Origin: Bolinopsis microptera
Lineage: Eukaryota > Ctenophora > Tentaculata > Lobata > Bolinopsidae
Reading direction: 5' to 3'
Assembly (NCBI RefSeq): GCF_026151205.1
Contig: NC_087079.1
Location: 7,802,635-7,866,634 of the forward strand
DNA: 64,000 bases
The notes below the pieces were generated by a model, which was not told the DNA's origin, made no database searches, and saw only the letters and a list, made by a program, of their open reading frames with translations. The position numbers were made by a program, and so were the translations under genes. Below are positions 46,301-58,300 of the stretch, in pieces (position 1 is the stretch's first letter; every line of letters begins with the position of its first letter).

Positions 46301-49300
46301 GAGGATCAGGAGGGATCAAGATTCAATTTGTGGAATGTAAGAGAAAGCTGGATGTCCACAGAAAAACTTTAAAGACTACTCTGAAGGAGAAGAAAGCTAA
46401 AAACAGGACAATTCTAGAGGAATAGAATAGAGCAGCAGAAGCTGAGAGAATTCTAGAGGAACATAATATAGCTGCAGAAGCTGAGAGAATTCTAGAGAAC
46501 AGAATAGAGCAGCAGAGATGAGAGAATTCTAGAGGAACAGAACAACACAGCTGAGGAAATGCATAGACTACAAGAGCTAGAGGAAGGGAATCTTATGTTG
46601 GAACAGTAGATTGCTGATGGTACACAATCATGTCAGTATTCAATAGTAAACATACATCGTAAACCAGTTGCAAGATCTAGGATTGTAAAAATTAAGAAAG
46701 ATAATAATAATATTATTATCTTTTTTAATAATTAATATTCGTGCAAATAAAACACAGGAAACCTTATGGTCATGTTAGAGATTGATGGGTCCCTTTTTTC
46801 CTACTAATTACCTACTTTTCACTGTCAATCAGTTATGACTTCATAAAATCCAAACCATAGCTTGCTTGCAGAAAATATTTCACCACAGTATTCCTATGAC
46901 ACTTCTCTACATATTCGTGTCATCAGAAAATCCAAATATCAACTTTGGTGGAGCCAGTGACCATTAAAAAAACACAAGTGCTCCACTTGTGGGAAGGTGG
47001 ATGTGGCATATCTGTATTTATCCATGTCTACAGGTGGAGAAGGCATATGGGAACACGTATTGTTTCGGTTGAGACACTTTTGGTGTACAACCTAGGTGGA
47101 GCGGCCAGTGTAAAATAGGTCAACTTATACCAAGTGAAAACATGATCATATTATTATAATTTCTACCAAAACTTCATTGTAAACTCAATGGCACATATTT
47201 TTTAATACCATTTGCTTTGTTAGGAGGTCCCATAAGGTCCCAACTCAAGTGGAGCAGACTCATTCTAAAACTTGACTTGTTCAAAATCAGTCATTTTGCC
47301 ATTAAACTTGTCTCAGACATGACAGGGATTAGGTGGTAAATGATCTGTGAATATTATTCCAGGCGCTAATTATCATAATACTATGGTGATTAAGACTGCC
47401 AAAAACTGCTCAACGAAGGTGGAGCTCGTATTTAAAAGCCAAAATTTTGGACGTTTAAAACCATCTTTTAAGAGTACTAAAATTAGAACTAATTGAACTT
47501 ATAGCTTTCTAATATGTTTAATAGTTCACCCCTAAGTGATTTATAAAGTAGTGATTACCCTGGGATCAACCTGGTGGAGCAGAATTGGGTCTTTAGTTAC
47601 TGTATTTAGGAAGAAATTCGTGGACTTAAATATCCCTCTCATATCTTGTCCCCTCAGCTAGCAATCCTAGTACAGTGGTATATAATAATTATATTGACCA
47701 ATTAGATCAACCTGGTGGAGCACTGGGAGCTAAATCTATATTACAGAGTGTTGCGTGAGAACTTATGTAATACGTAATAGATTAAAATAGAGCTGAGTTT
47801 GAGAGTATATAAATTAGAGACGTAAACTAGTGATTTTCTATTTACTGCTCCACCATAGTTGATCATAATTGGGAATGTTTGATCATTAAAATGAGTTAAC
47901 AATTATCATATCTTTCTGATGAAATCATTGATTGAGTTCAAAATGTCTGTATCAACCTGGTGGAGCACTTTAAACACATTTTTAGACGCTAAGTTTTTAG
48001 ACGCTAAGTTGACGTTTGCTCCACCAGGTTGAACAACCCTGGTCCTTTAGCCCAGCTAGATATTAAGATATGACAATTGTGATTGTAGTTAATGCAGTTT
48101 TAGAGCCATTTTGGGTTTGTATCAGCTGTGGTGGAGCCTCAGTTTTTGATATATTTCTACTGTTCAATCTGCATCAAAACCATAAATTAGAGACGTAAAC
48201 TAGTGATTTTCTATTTACTGCTCCACCATGGTTGATCATAATTTGAGAGTTTTAAATATCAGAACAGGTGCTCAGTTATCACAACTCTCTTTAAATACAA
48301 CTGACAGGCATCAAACAGCATGTCTCAGTCAGGTGGAGCACTTTTAAATCTTAACATGGTGTTGGTATGGTATAACATGGTGTTGCTCCACCGGGTTGAG
48401 CTAATTTACTAATTATTCACACTCATATCACATACCATGACACTTATCGATGGAAGGGACGAAGTTTTAAACACCATAGAGGTTGTTAACATATTTTTAT
48501 ATCAAGTTTATATTTACACTGTCAAATTTTCAAAAAATGCATTTTCAACACTTGTAGTTTAACTGACCTAACCTGTTGCTCCACCTTGGTTGAACTAGGT
48601 AGGGGATAAAACCTTAATCCTGTGACATGCTTGAGATTCAGGAGCTTACAAATAAACAAGAATGGAGATCCAGTGACAATGCTAACCCCGGGTTGAGACA
48701 GCTTTAAGGTCTAAATTTGATGGCTCCACCAGGTTGAGACATATTTGAATTTAAAAACCGCATCATTGAACTGGAAATTTCTCCAGATAAGAATTCCGTG
48801 ATATAACTGGCACCGCCTGAGGGATTTTAGTTTTTTTACCAAAGCCCTGCTCCACCCAATTTGCTTCACCTGATTAGAATGGCTATAGTTTCGCTCCAGG
48901 TTGAGCTTTTAATTTCTTTTCTTTTTTATGAGGAGGATGTGATTTTTCGCTACCTAAGCTAAGCTATGTATCCAAATGTCACAGTATAGCTCCACTAACA
49001 CAGGATGATTTATTAGAAAAAAGTAAAAAAGGGACCCATCAATCTCTAACATGACCTTATCCAAAGGGGCATTTTGGGGGTCACAAAGGCGCATATCTCG
49101 AAACTTAAAGATCACACTTTCTTCAAACTTTTCACGCAGTTGTATGGTCAGGAGACGGATAATCGGTGAAATTTTGGGCTAATTTTAGGCAGCCGAACTC
49201 AAGATAGGGCATTTTTGGGGTCACAAAGGCCCATATCTCGAGACTTAAAGATCACACTTTCTTCAAACTTTTCACGCAGTTGTATAGCCAAAAGACAGAT

Positions 49301-52300
49301 AATCGGTGAAATTTTGGGCTAATTTTAAGCAGCCGAACTCAAGATAGGGCATTTTTGGGGTCACAAAGGCCCATATCTCGAGACTTAAAGATCACACTTT
49401 CTTCAAACTTTTCACGCAGTTGTATAACTAGGAGACGGATAATCGGTGACATTTTGGGCCAATTTTAAGCAGCCGAACTTGAGATATTCGTGCAAACACA
49501 GGAAACCTTATCCAAAGGGGCATTTTGGGGGTCACAAACTTTAATATTGAAGTAGAGGTCTATATAACTATAACTATACGTGGAACAACCGGGTGAAAAC
49601 GTGAATCTTTCAAGATCGACCAAACCCCCAAAATCAAATAAGATGGCTGAAGTTATGATAGAAATCACGAATAGAATTATTCGTGAACAAAAGAACTAAT
49701 TTACGGAACTTAAAAATATACATATCTTGATGGCAGCCATATTATTGTGATATAATAGAAATAACATTCTATCTAATTTCAGTTGATGGAGGATACGGTG
49801 CTTTTGGAGATTGGTCTAAGTGCTCTGCTGACTGTGAGGGAGGAACCCAAACCAAAACCAGACAATGTAACAACCCCGCTCCCAGGCATGGTGGTAAAGA
49901 CTGTGAAGGAGACGATTCTAAAACTCAACCATGTAACGAAGATCCTTGCCCAGGTAATTTTAATATAAAACTTACCAGTTCCGAGTTTTTATAGATGTAA
50001 AATCTTTATCTGAAAGATTCCTATTTTCAATAATTTCTCCCGAGAAAAAATCTATCAAAGATGAAATAGTTTTGTATGTAGTAACGTGTATAAATGGGAT
50101 ATTCCTGTATTTTTCAATCAAATTTTATAGAAGCGGATATTTTCGAATTATTCATGAACAGAAGAATTAATTTACGGAACTTAAAATATATATCTTGATG
50201 GCAGCCATATTTTTGTGATATAGAAATTACATTCTATCTAATTTCAGCTGTTGATGGAGGATACAGTGCTTTTGGAGATTGGTCTAAGTGCTCTGCTGAG
50301 TGTGACGGAGGAACCCAAACCAGAACTAGACAATGTAACGACCCTGCTCCAAGTAATGGTGGTAAAGAATGTGAAGGAGACGATTCCGAAACTCAAACAT
50401 GTAACGAAGACCCTTGCCCAGGTAATCTTATTATAAAACTTACCAGTTTCGAGTTTTTATAGATGTAAAATCTTTATCTGAAAGATTCCTATTTTCAGGT
50501 GCTTCTTGAAAATAATTTCTTCCGAGAAAAAATCTATCAAAAATAAAATAGTTTTGTACAGTAATAACGTGTATAAATTCCTGTCTTTTTCATTCAAATT
50601 TTATAGAAGCGTATATTTTCGAATTATTCATGAACAAAAGAATTGATTTACGGAACTTAAAATAAATATCTTGATGGCAGCCATATTATTGTGATATAAT
50701 AGAAATAACATTCTATCTAATTTCAGTTGATGGAGGATACAGTGCTTTTGGAGATTGGTCTAAGTGCTCTGCTGAGTGTGACGGAGGAACCCAAACCAAA
50801 ACCAGACAATGTAACGACCCTGCTCCCAGGCATGGTGGTAAAGACTGTGAAGGAGACGATTCCGAAACTCAAGCATGTAACGAAGACCCTTGCCCAGGTA
50901 ATCTTATTATAAAACTTACCAGTTCCGAGTTTTTATAGATGTAAAATCTTTATCTGAAAGATTCCTATTTTCAGGTGCTTCTTGAAAATAATTTCTCCCG
51001 AGAAAAAATCTATCAAAGATGAAATAGTTTTGTATGTAGTAACGTGTATAAATGGGATATTCCTGTCTTTTTAATCAAATTTTATAGAAGCGGATATTTT
51101 CGAATTATTCATGAACAGAAGAATTAATTTACGGAACTTAAAATACATATCTTGATGTCAGCCATATTATTGTGATATAGAAATTACATTCTATCTAATT
51201 TCAGTTGATGGAGGATACAGTGCTTTTGGAGATTGGTCTAAGTGCTCTGCTGACTGTGAGGGAGGAACCCAAACCAAAACCAGACAATGTAACGACCCTG
51301 CTCCCAGGCATGGTGGTAAAGACTGTAAAGGAGACGATTCTAAAACTCAAACATGTAACGAAGATCCTTGTCCAGGTAATTTTATTATAAAACTTACCAG
51401 TTCCGAGTTTTTATAGATGTAAAATCTTCATCTGAAAGATTCCTATCTTCAGGTGTTTCCTGAAAACAATTTCTTCCGAGAAAAAATCTATCAAAAATAA
51501 AATATTTTTGTACAGTAACGTGTATTAATTTATATTCCATTTATGGGATATTCCTGTCTTTTTCATTTCAATTTTATAGAATCAGATATTTCCGAATTAT
51601 TCATGAACAAAAGAATTAAATAACGGAACTTAAAATACATATCTTGATCATGATCGTGGCAGCCATATTTTTGTGATAGGAACGCATTTTTGTGATCGGA
51701 CAAATAAGGTCCGATAAGGTAGATATGATAATTTCTATCTACCTTATCGAATCTTATTTGAACGGACATTAAATTAACAGACATAATTATGAACGGACAT
51801 TAGTATATATTTTCGAATTATCCATGAACAAAAGAATTAATTTACGGACTCTAAAATACATATCTTGATGGCAGCCATATTATTGTGATATGAATTACAT
51901 TCTACATTGAACGGACATTAGTATGAACAATCCTCATTACTATTAGTATGAACAATCCTCATTTTTTTAAACGTTTTTTTATTTCAGCAAATGATTTTAA
52001 ATCCATTTTTATACAGATTATGATGCAAATTGTAGAGATAGATTTAACGCCAGATCTTGTGCTTTTATTTTTAATGGAAAGAGGTGCCAACAGAGCGGAG
52101 ACAAATGCCGAAAAACATGCAAAATCTGTACAGGTTAGTTACATTTTTATTTTGTTACCGACTACCGTTGCTATTTGATCAAATAAATCTTTTGCTTTAT
52201 CGAAGTTATGTATAACCCCCTCCCTTCAATCCCAAGGCCAGCCCCCGCCCCCAGCCCACTCTTTCTGGTATCTCCACGTAACTTCATTTACAGATTTAAA

Positions 52301-55300
52301 ATACAAGCCAGTTTATGATGAGAATTGTAAAGATACTTACAGCCCTTCTTTTTGTGGAAATTGCCAAAAAGGGTACCGACAATACTGCTTGAAAACATGC
52401 AAAATCTGTACAGGTTAGTTATTATATTTTGTTACTGTTGCTATTTGATCACATAAACCTTTTGCTTTATTGAAGTTACGTATAAGGACACGTTTTTTAA
52501 GTGTGGTGAAAATGACTTGGAGTGCCATGACAGTTTTTATAGTGAAAGTGAAATGACTAGTAACTAGAAAGTTTTTCACAGAAATGCCTTCAATCTTAAC
52601 TGCCCCTATAAGGAAAATCCATTAGTTAGTCAATATGTCATAATATAGTACCAAGGTAGTGCCAGTTTTCAGCATTTTGGACTATAATGTTTAAAACGCC
52701 CGTAAAAAACTGAATTTTGCGACTTTTCTGTTCTAAATTCAGATTATTATATATATATCTCAGAATTATTCAAGAATATTTGGATTTTGGTAGGAATACT
52801 TAAACTGTGCTCAAAATAAGCAAAAAGTCATTTGTTTGATAAAATTTCTAGTTTGGTCGAAGGAGTTGTACAATGCCCATACTTTCGATCAGCTTGTGAA
52901 TGAACTGCAACAACTTTTAAGAAACGTTGGTCTGTAATAATGGAGCCTAGCAAAAACCTATTGTGTGCCTGTATTCAGTAAAAATTCACTCAAAAAATTA
53001 CAAGTGAGCTTTTTTACATTGCAATAGCTACTAGCTAGACAGCCACAAATTAGAACGTTTTTCAAGCATACTGTCGAGATTAAATCTGCTCAACAGCATT
53101 CTGTTCGAAAATCAAATTAAGAGTGTGTCAGTTTTCAGTCAAAAGTCATTTTTAGGTCAAAAGACAAAAAGTCAAAAGAAATGACTCTTTGCTGAATATT
53201 GGCACTATACAATTGATGTCTGACAGAATTTAAAGCAGGTTCATCAAGATGATTCTTTACAAAATCTAACGATATTGTGTGTTCTAATTCAGCAAAAGCC
53301 ATTTTATATAAATAATATTTCTAGCTTAAAATCTTCATAAAAATGAATTTTTGCTGATTATTAGCACAATAAAGTAGATTTCTGACAACAATATCATGTT
53401 CATCATGGAAATTTGGTACATACTATTGATGTTTGAAGTTCATTGTGCCAGTTTTAAGTTAGTTATAGCAGGTTATCATAACACTGCATACAAAGCACAT
53501 ATTTTATGTGATTTACTATTGGTATATGCCTAGAAAAAGAAGTCACTTTAAGCTGGATAATGGCACACAGTGCAACAAAATTGTGCCACACACACAATAA
53601 AAGGCACACTCCTCCCTCAAACAATATTCCAAACTTTAAAAAGTGCCATTTAGCAATAAAAATGATTATTTCTGTCAAACAAGTCACTTTTTTACTGATT
53701 TCCAGGACACATATGCTGTTTAAATTTTCAAGATATAATTATAACTAAACTAAGATTTATATCTGCAACATAAACAATTCGGTGGTTTGAGATTTTTGAT
53801 AATGCTTATATTGACTTAAAATAGTCGGTAATTCCCACGATGGCTGCAGTAGTCACTACAGCTGATAAGTGGCACTCTAATATAATTATCTGTTTTTGAC
53901 CCCTTTATGAACACATTACTTTTCGAAATAGATGCTTAAACTAAGGCTAACATAAGATATATTCTTGTGAACTCGGCTAGTATATATTAAACATTTGTCA
54001 TGGAGTTGTAGAGGGAGTTATGTGCCTCGCCGGGCTAAAGTAGTGGATGACCTTGCTGTACGGCAAGTTAAACAAGGATCTGAAACTACTAGGTTCCGTA
54101 CAGACTCAACTCTGCACCCGTGTCAATATGTTCATTATATGCAAGCCTCTTGATTTATACCCATGGATTAAGAAATAGACATGTAGGATTAGGAATTAGT
54201 TTAACGACACAACCAAAAATTATCTTATCTATAAAAAACACGCCTTCATCTTTTTAATATTTTGCAAGAACCATCACTATTCATGTATGAAAGTGACTTT
54301 TTGCTGGATTCTGTCACCTACTGGAATTGCTAATGATGACTAAAATACTGAAAACAGTTACACACTGAACAATTTTTGCGCGAAATGTGACAAAATCAAT
54401 GAATTTAGTCATGTTGAGGTTAATTTAGCAGTGCAAATTTTGGAATTTGGCCGCCAAATTTTTTCAAAGGCCTAACTCAAAATTCTGTCCCAAAACTTAA
54501 GGTCATGAGACAATTCTACGTTGATTCTGAAACTTCCATGAAAAAATATTGAAACCCTATTGAGTTCTATTGTTTTGAGCGAAGTCAATTTTGCAAATAT
54601 CGCGAACTGAGATATGGGCAATTTTGTTCATTTTTTGCGATTATTTGAACACAGAATCCACAGTTAGGTAGATACTGAGCTGATAATCATAGATAATGTG
54701 TAGTATAGGCTTACGTTCCATATAAAGTTTGTTTCATTCAAAAATATTGATACTTGCCCAATTTATGGGCCAAAATCGATCAAATTTGGTGCGTATGCCC
54801 AAATATGGTCATATGGTTTTTTGCTCATAACTCAGTTATTTTTTGTTCAATCTTGATGAAAATTCATACACGAGTTCAGAGAACCACTAGCTACAAGTAG
54901 AGCACCTAAAATCTGGATTTTTGGCATGTTCAGGGTATTTGGCTAAATTGGGCCTAATTTGGACCAAATATGGGCGTGACCCCCTCAAAAGTTTGGTCAC
55001 TGGTCCTAGTTTGTTGGTCAACTGCTATCTCGAAACCAAGGTTCACAAAAAAATCAGGGTGAACCCCCCCCCCCCCCCCCCTTAAAATGATTCAGCTGAT
55101 TTTTGGCACTTAGTTTAATTTTTCATTGTTCATATTCTGCTTGAGCCTGGAACTTCGTTTTTTCAAATCACAACTGCTGAATATTTTCACTTCATCCTAT
55201 GAACAAATTTATGGTTGCACTTTAAAAAGCACTGCGACATTTTCCTCATTTTGTGCAGTCTACTTTGAAAAAGGTAAAATCAGCAACACACCACACTTTT

Positions 55301-58300
55301 AAAAAAATGTGTCCATAACCTCCCTTCCTCCCCCTAAAGATATACCTGAGAAGAAAAAAGACAAGCCAGTTAATGATGAGTTTTGTGACGATAGACTTGA
55401 CGCCGGTTCTTGTTCTTCAGTTTTACGTGCCGGGAATTGCCAACGGACGGGAAAATACTGCCAGAAAACATGCAACATGTGTACAAGTTAGTTACATTTT
55501 TATTTTCATCGTTGCTATTTGATCACAGAAACCTTTTGCTTTATTGAACTTACGTATAACCCCCGCCCTCCCCCTAAATACATACCTAAGGAGAAAAAAG
55601 ATATGCCAGTTTATGATGAGTCTTGTAACGATAGTCTTAACGTCGGTTCTTGTTCTTCAGTTTTACGTGCCCCCTGTTTGGCACCAAATTTCCTCCAAAA
55701 TCCAAAATTTCCTCGCAGGTTATCTGCTGATCTGCCGTCTTTCAGGATGTGGGCCAGCAGATCTGATCACATATAATACATGGGAAAATTAAAAAAGTGC
55801 CCTTCCCCCACCCCCCCCCCCCCCCCCTCCACGTAATGGTAACTTCATTTATAGATACGAGTGATAAATCCGAAAAATCTGATACTGAAGAGAAATTACC
55901 TGAAAATGATAGTGATGATAACGAAGACGCTAGAAAAAATGATACAGAAGACGATACTGAGAATGAAATTGATGATAACGAAGACGCTAAAACAGATGAT
56001 ACGGAAGACGATACTGAGACAGAAAGTGATAAAAAACCTGAAGACAAACCTAAGGAGAAAGAAAACGAGCCAGTTTGTGATAAGGAATGCTTTAATAAAT
56101 GGCCGAGGTCATTATGTTCTTCAGTTTTACGTGGCGGTAATTGCCAACGGATGGGAAAAAACTGCAAGGAAACATGCACAACCTGTACAAGTTAGTTACA
56201 TTTTTATTTTGTTACCGTTGCTATTTTATCACAGAAACCTTTTGCTTTATTGAAGTTACGTATAAACCCCCTCTCCCCTTCTTGCCTTAACTCCCCGCGC
56301 CGTAATGGGAACTTCGTTAATCATTTATAGATACGTTATTGTAATGTAAACTGAATGGAGTTGGGTTAAAAATAAATAAATAAAGACGATTTACACTAGT
56401 ATTTTGAAAGCTCCTGCTAATAAATATCCCCCTCCAGGGTGTAAAGGCGATACGAATCGAAGATCAAGTAAATCAAGCGTTGCATTTCAGCTATGCAAAA
56501 TTACAATGACATATATTTTGATTTATACAAATTGATAAATGGTTCTGCAATATAAGTTTCTTAATGTTTGGCTGGATGACAACTAACTAAAAAATGAAAA
56601 TAAACTTGATTACATAATAATTAATTCGACTGAACCAACACATAGCAAGAGCCACATTAACGTTTGGGCCGTCTACCAAATTTGAATGACAAACAATAAC
56701 AATAAATCAAACGTATCATAAATAATTACAGACGTTGCGTGGTTATCAAATGGTGAGAAAGTCGAATTACAAAGGGAATTAGAAAGTGGATCTTGTGAGG
56801 ACTTTGACCCCCTTTGTAAGGACAAAGAAATAGCTTCGCAGTGCGATGAAGATTCTACGTTACAAAAGATCTGTCCAGCAAGTTGTGGACAATGTGGTAT
56901 GTGATTTAATAATTAAACAATTAATTGACTTACTGATTATTTTATTGGTTAATCTGGTTTTTAAGATATTTTAAATAAGCGCAGTCTTGAACAGTGAACA
57001 CGCTTGGTCTCATGATATCTTTCAACTTCCCGCAATGGTTTAGTGATCCGGTTACAAAGTGATGATGCTGACGAAACTAAGGAAGATGATAACGGGAAGG
57101 AAAGTGATGATGCTGACGAAACTAAGGAAGATGATACTGGGAAGGAAAGTGATGATGCTGACGAAACTAAGGAAGATGATACTGGGAAGGAAAGTGATGA
57201 AGATGCTGAAGAAGATATTAAGACTTGTGAACTTAACAGTGAAGATAACCATCCCGATAAAACAGTGTGTGGTAAATGGAAATCATACGGATTTTGCGAA
57301 CGTTATAAATCAGTGAGGGATTACGATTGTAAGAAGACATGCTGTTATTTTAAAGGTTAGTTAATACTAGTTTTACTTGTTGTACTTGTTGTACTTGTTG
57401 TAAGTATTATTATATTATAAGGATACATTATTGAAAGTTATTGACGTTAATTTGTCTTCTCATTGTTCATTGTTTAATTTTGATTTATCTATTTGTTAAG
57501 ACAACTACAAAGTCAAAATTCTCTCGAAATTGACTTTGTAGTTGTTTCTGATGGAGGGGAGTAATATCTATCAGCTGTTTTTGGTCCCATGGAAAAATAT
57601 TTTTCCTAGCCGAAATTATTGCCTGTCAAAGGTCAGCGCTTATGTGTAATTGTATTGCGCGAGCGATTTTCAATCACGCGCCCTGAAAATCGATTTTGAA
57701 AATCTTGGACCTCGTATTTTGACGATTTTTTCAGGTCCAAGATTTTCAAAATTGAATAAAAAATTTTCTAAGGCCTATCTCAAAATTCTGGTCCGACAAT
57801 CTCTTCTAAATGGTCCTAAGAACATATCCTGAAAGTTTCAGGGTGATTACTCAAAAAATGTAGGAGAAGATAGATTTTTAGACTCGATTTTCAGGGCGGC
57901 GCGATTGAAAATCGCTAGCGCAATACAATTACACATAAGCGCTGACCTTTGACCGGCAATAATTTCAGCTAGGAACAATATTTTTCCATGGGACCAAAAA
58001 CAGCTGATAGATATCACTCCCCTCTATCAGAAACAACTACATAGTCAATTTCGAGAGAATTTTGATAAAGACCCCCCGGCCCCCTTAATGAACTACGTTC
58101 CGATAGCGATAGGATAGACATCTGTACATACGTTAGGTACGCCCAAGTTCATTTCACGTCGTTGTATTGTTTCAGAGAAACCTAAAAAGAAGGAAAAAGA
58201 CGAGCCTGTTTATGATAAGAACTGTAAAGATTATCTACCGGCGACAGTTTGTGCTAACCAGAATTGCAAAAGAAACAGTAGTTACAAAAAATTGTACTGC

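Larger units (their letters stand above)
52486..55314. mobile_element. 2.8-kb inverted-repeat element with motif array, relative of 19818
   Basis: Ends GGACACGTTTTTTAAGTGTG and the complement of CACACTTTTAAAAAAATGTG TCC pair over about 26 bp. ATAA flanks both sides (52482-52485, 55315-55318). At least seven copies of a motif like AAGTGACTTTTTGCTGATT, often ending in GGCAC, occur inside. A truncated foldback B and a SINE-like repeat are nested in it. Confidence 0.82.

Noticed and set aside
49783-51390. A family of 61-residue frames beginning MMEDTVLLEIG
   Set aside because: They are a shifted reading of the TSP1 exons; the phase-1 frame gives clear thrombospondin motifs and correct splice ends.
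56438-56470. Possible micro-exon after CCCCTCCAG
   Set aside because: A phase-compatible donor exists, but the 30-bp reading has one cysteine and no copy elsewhere; too weak.
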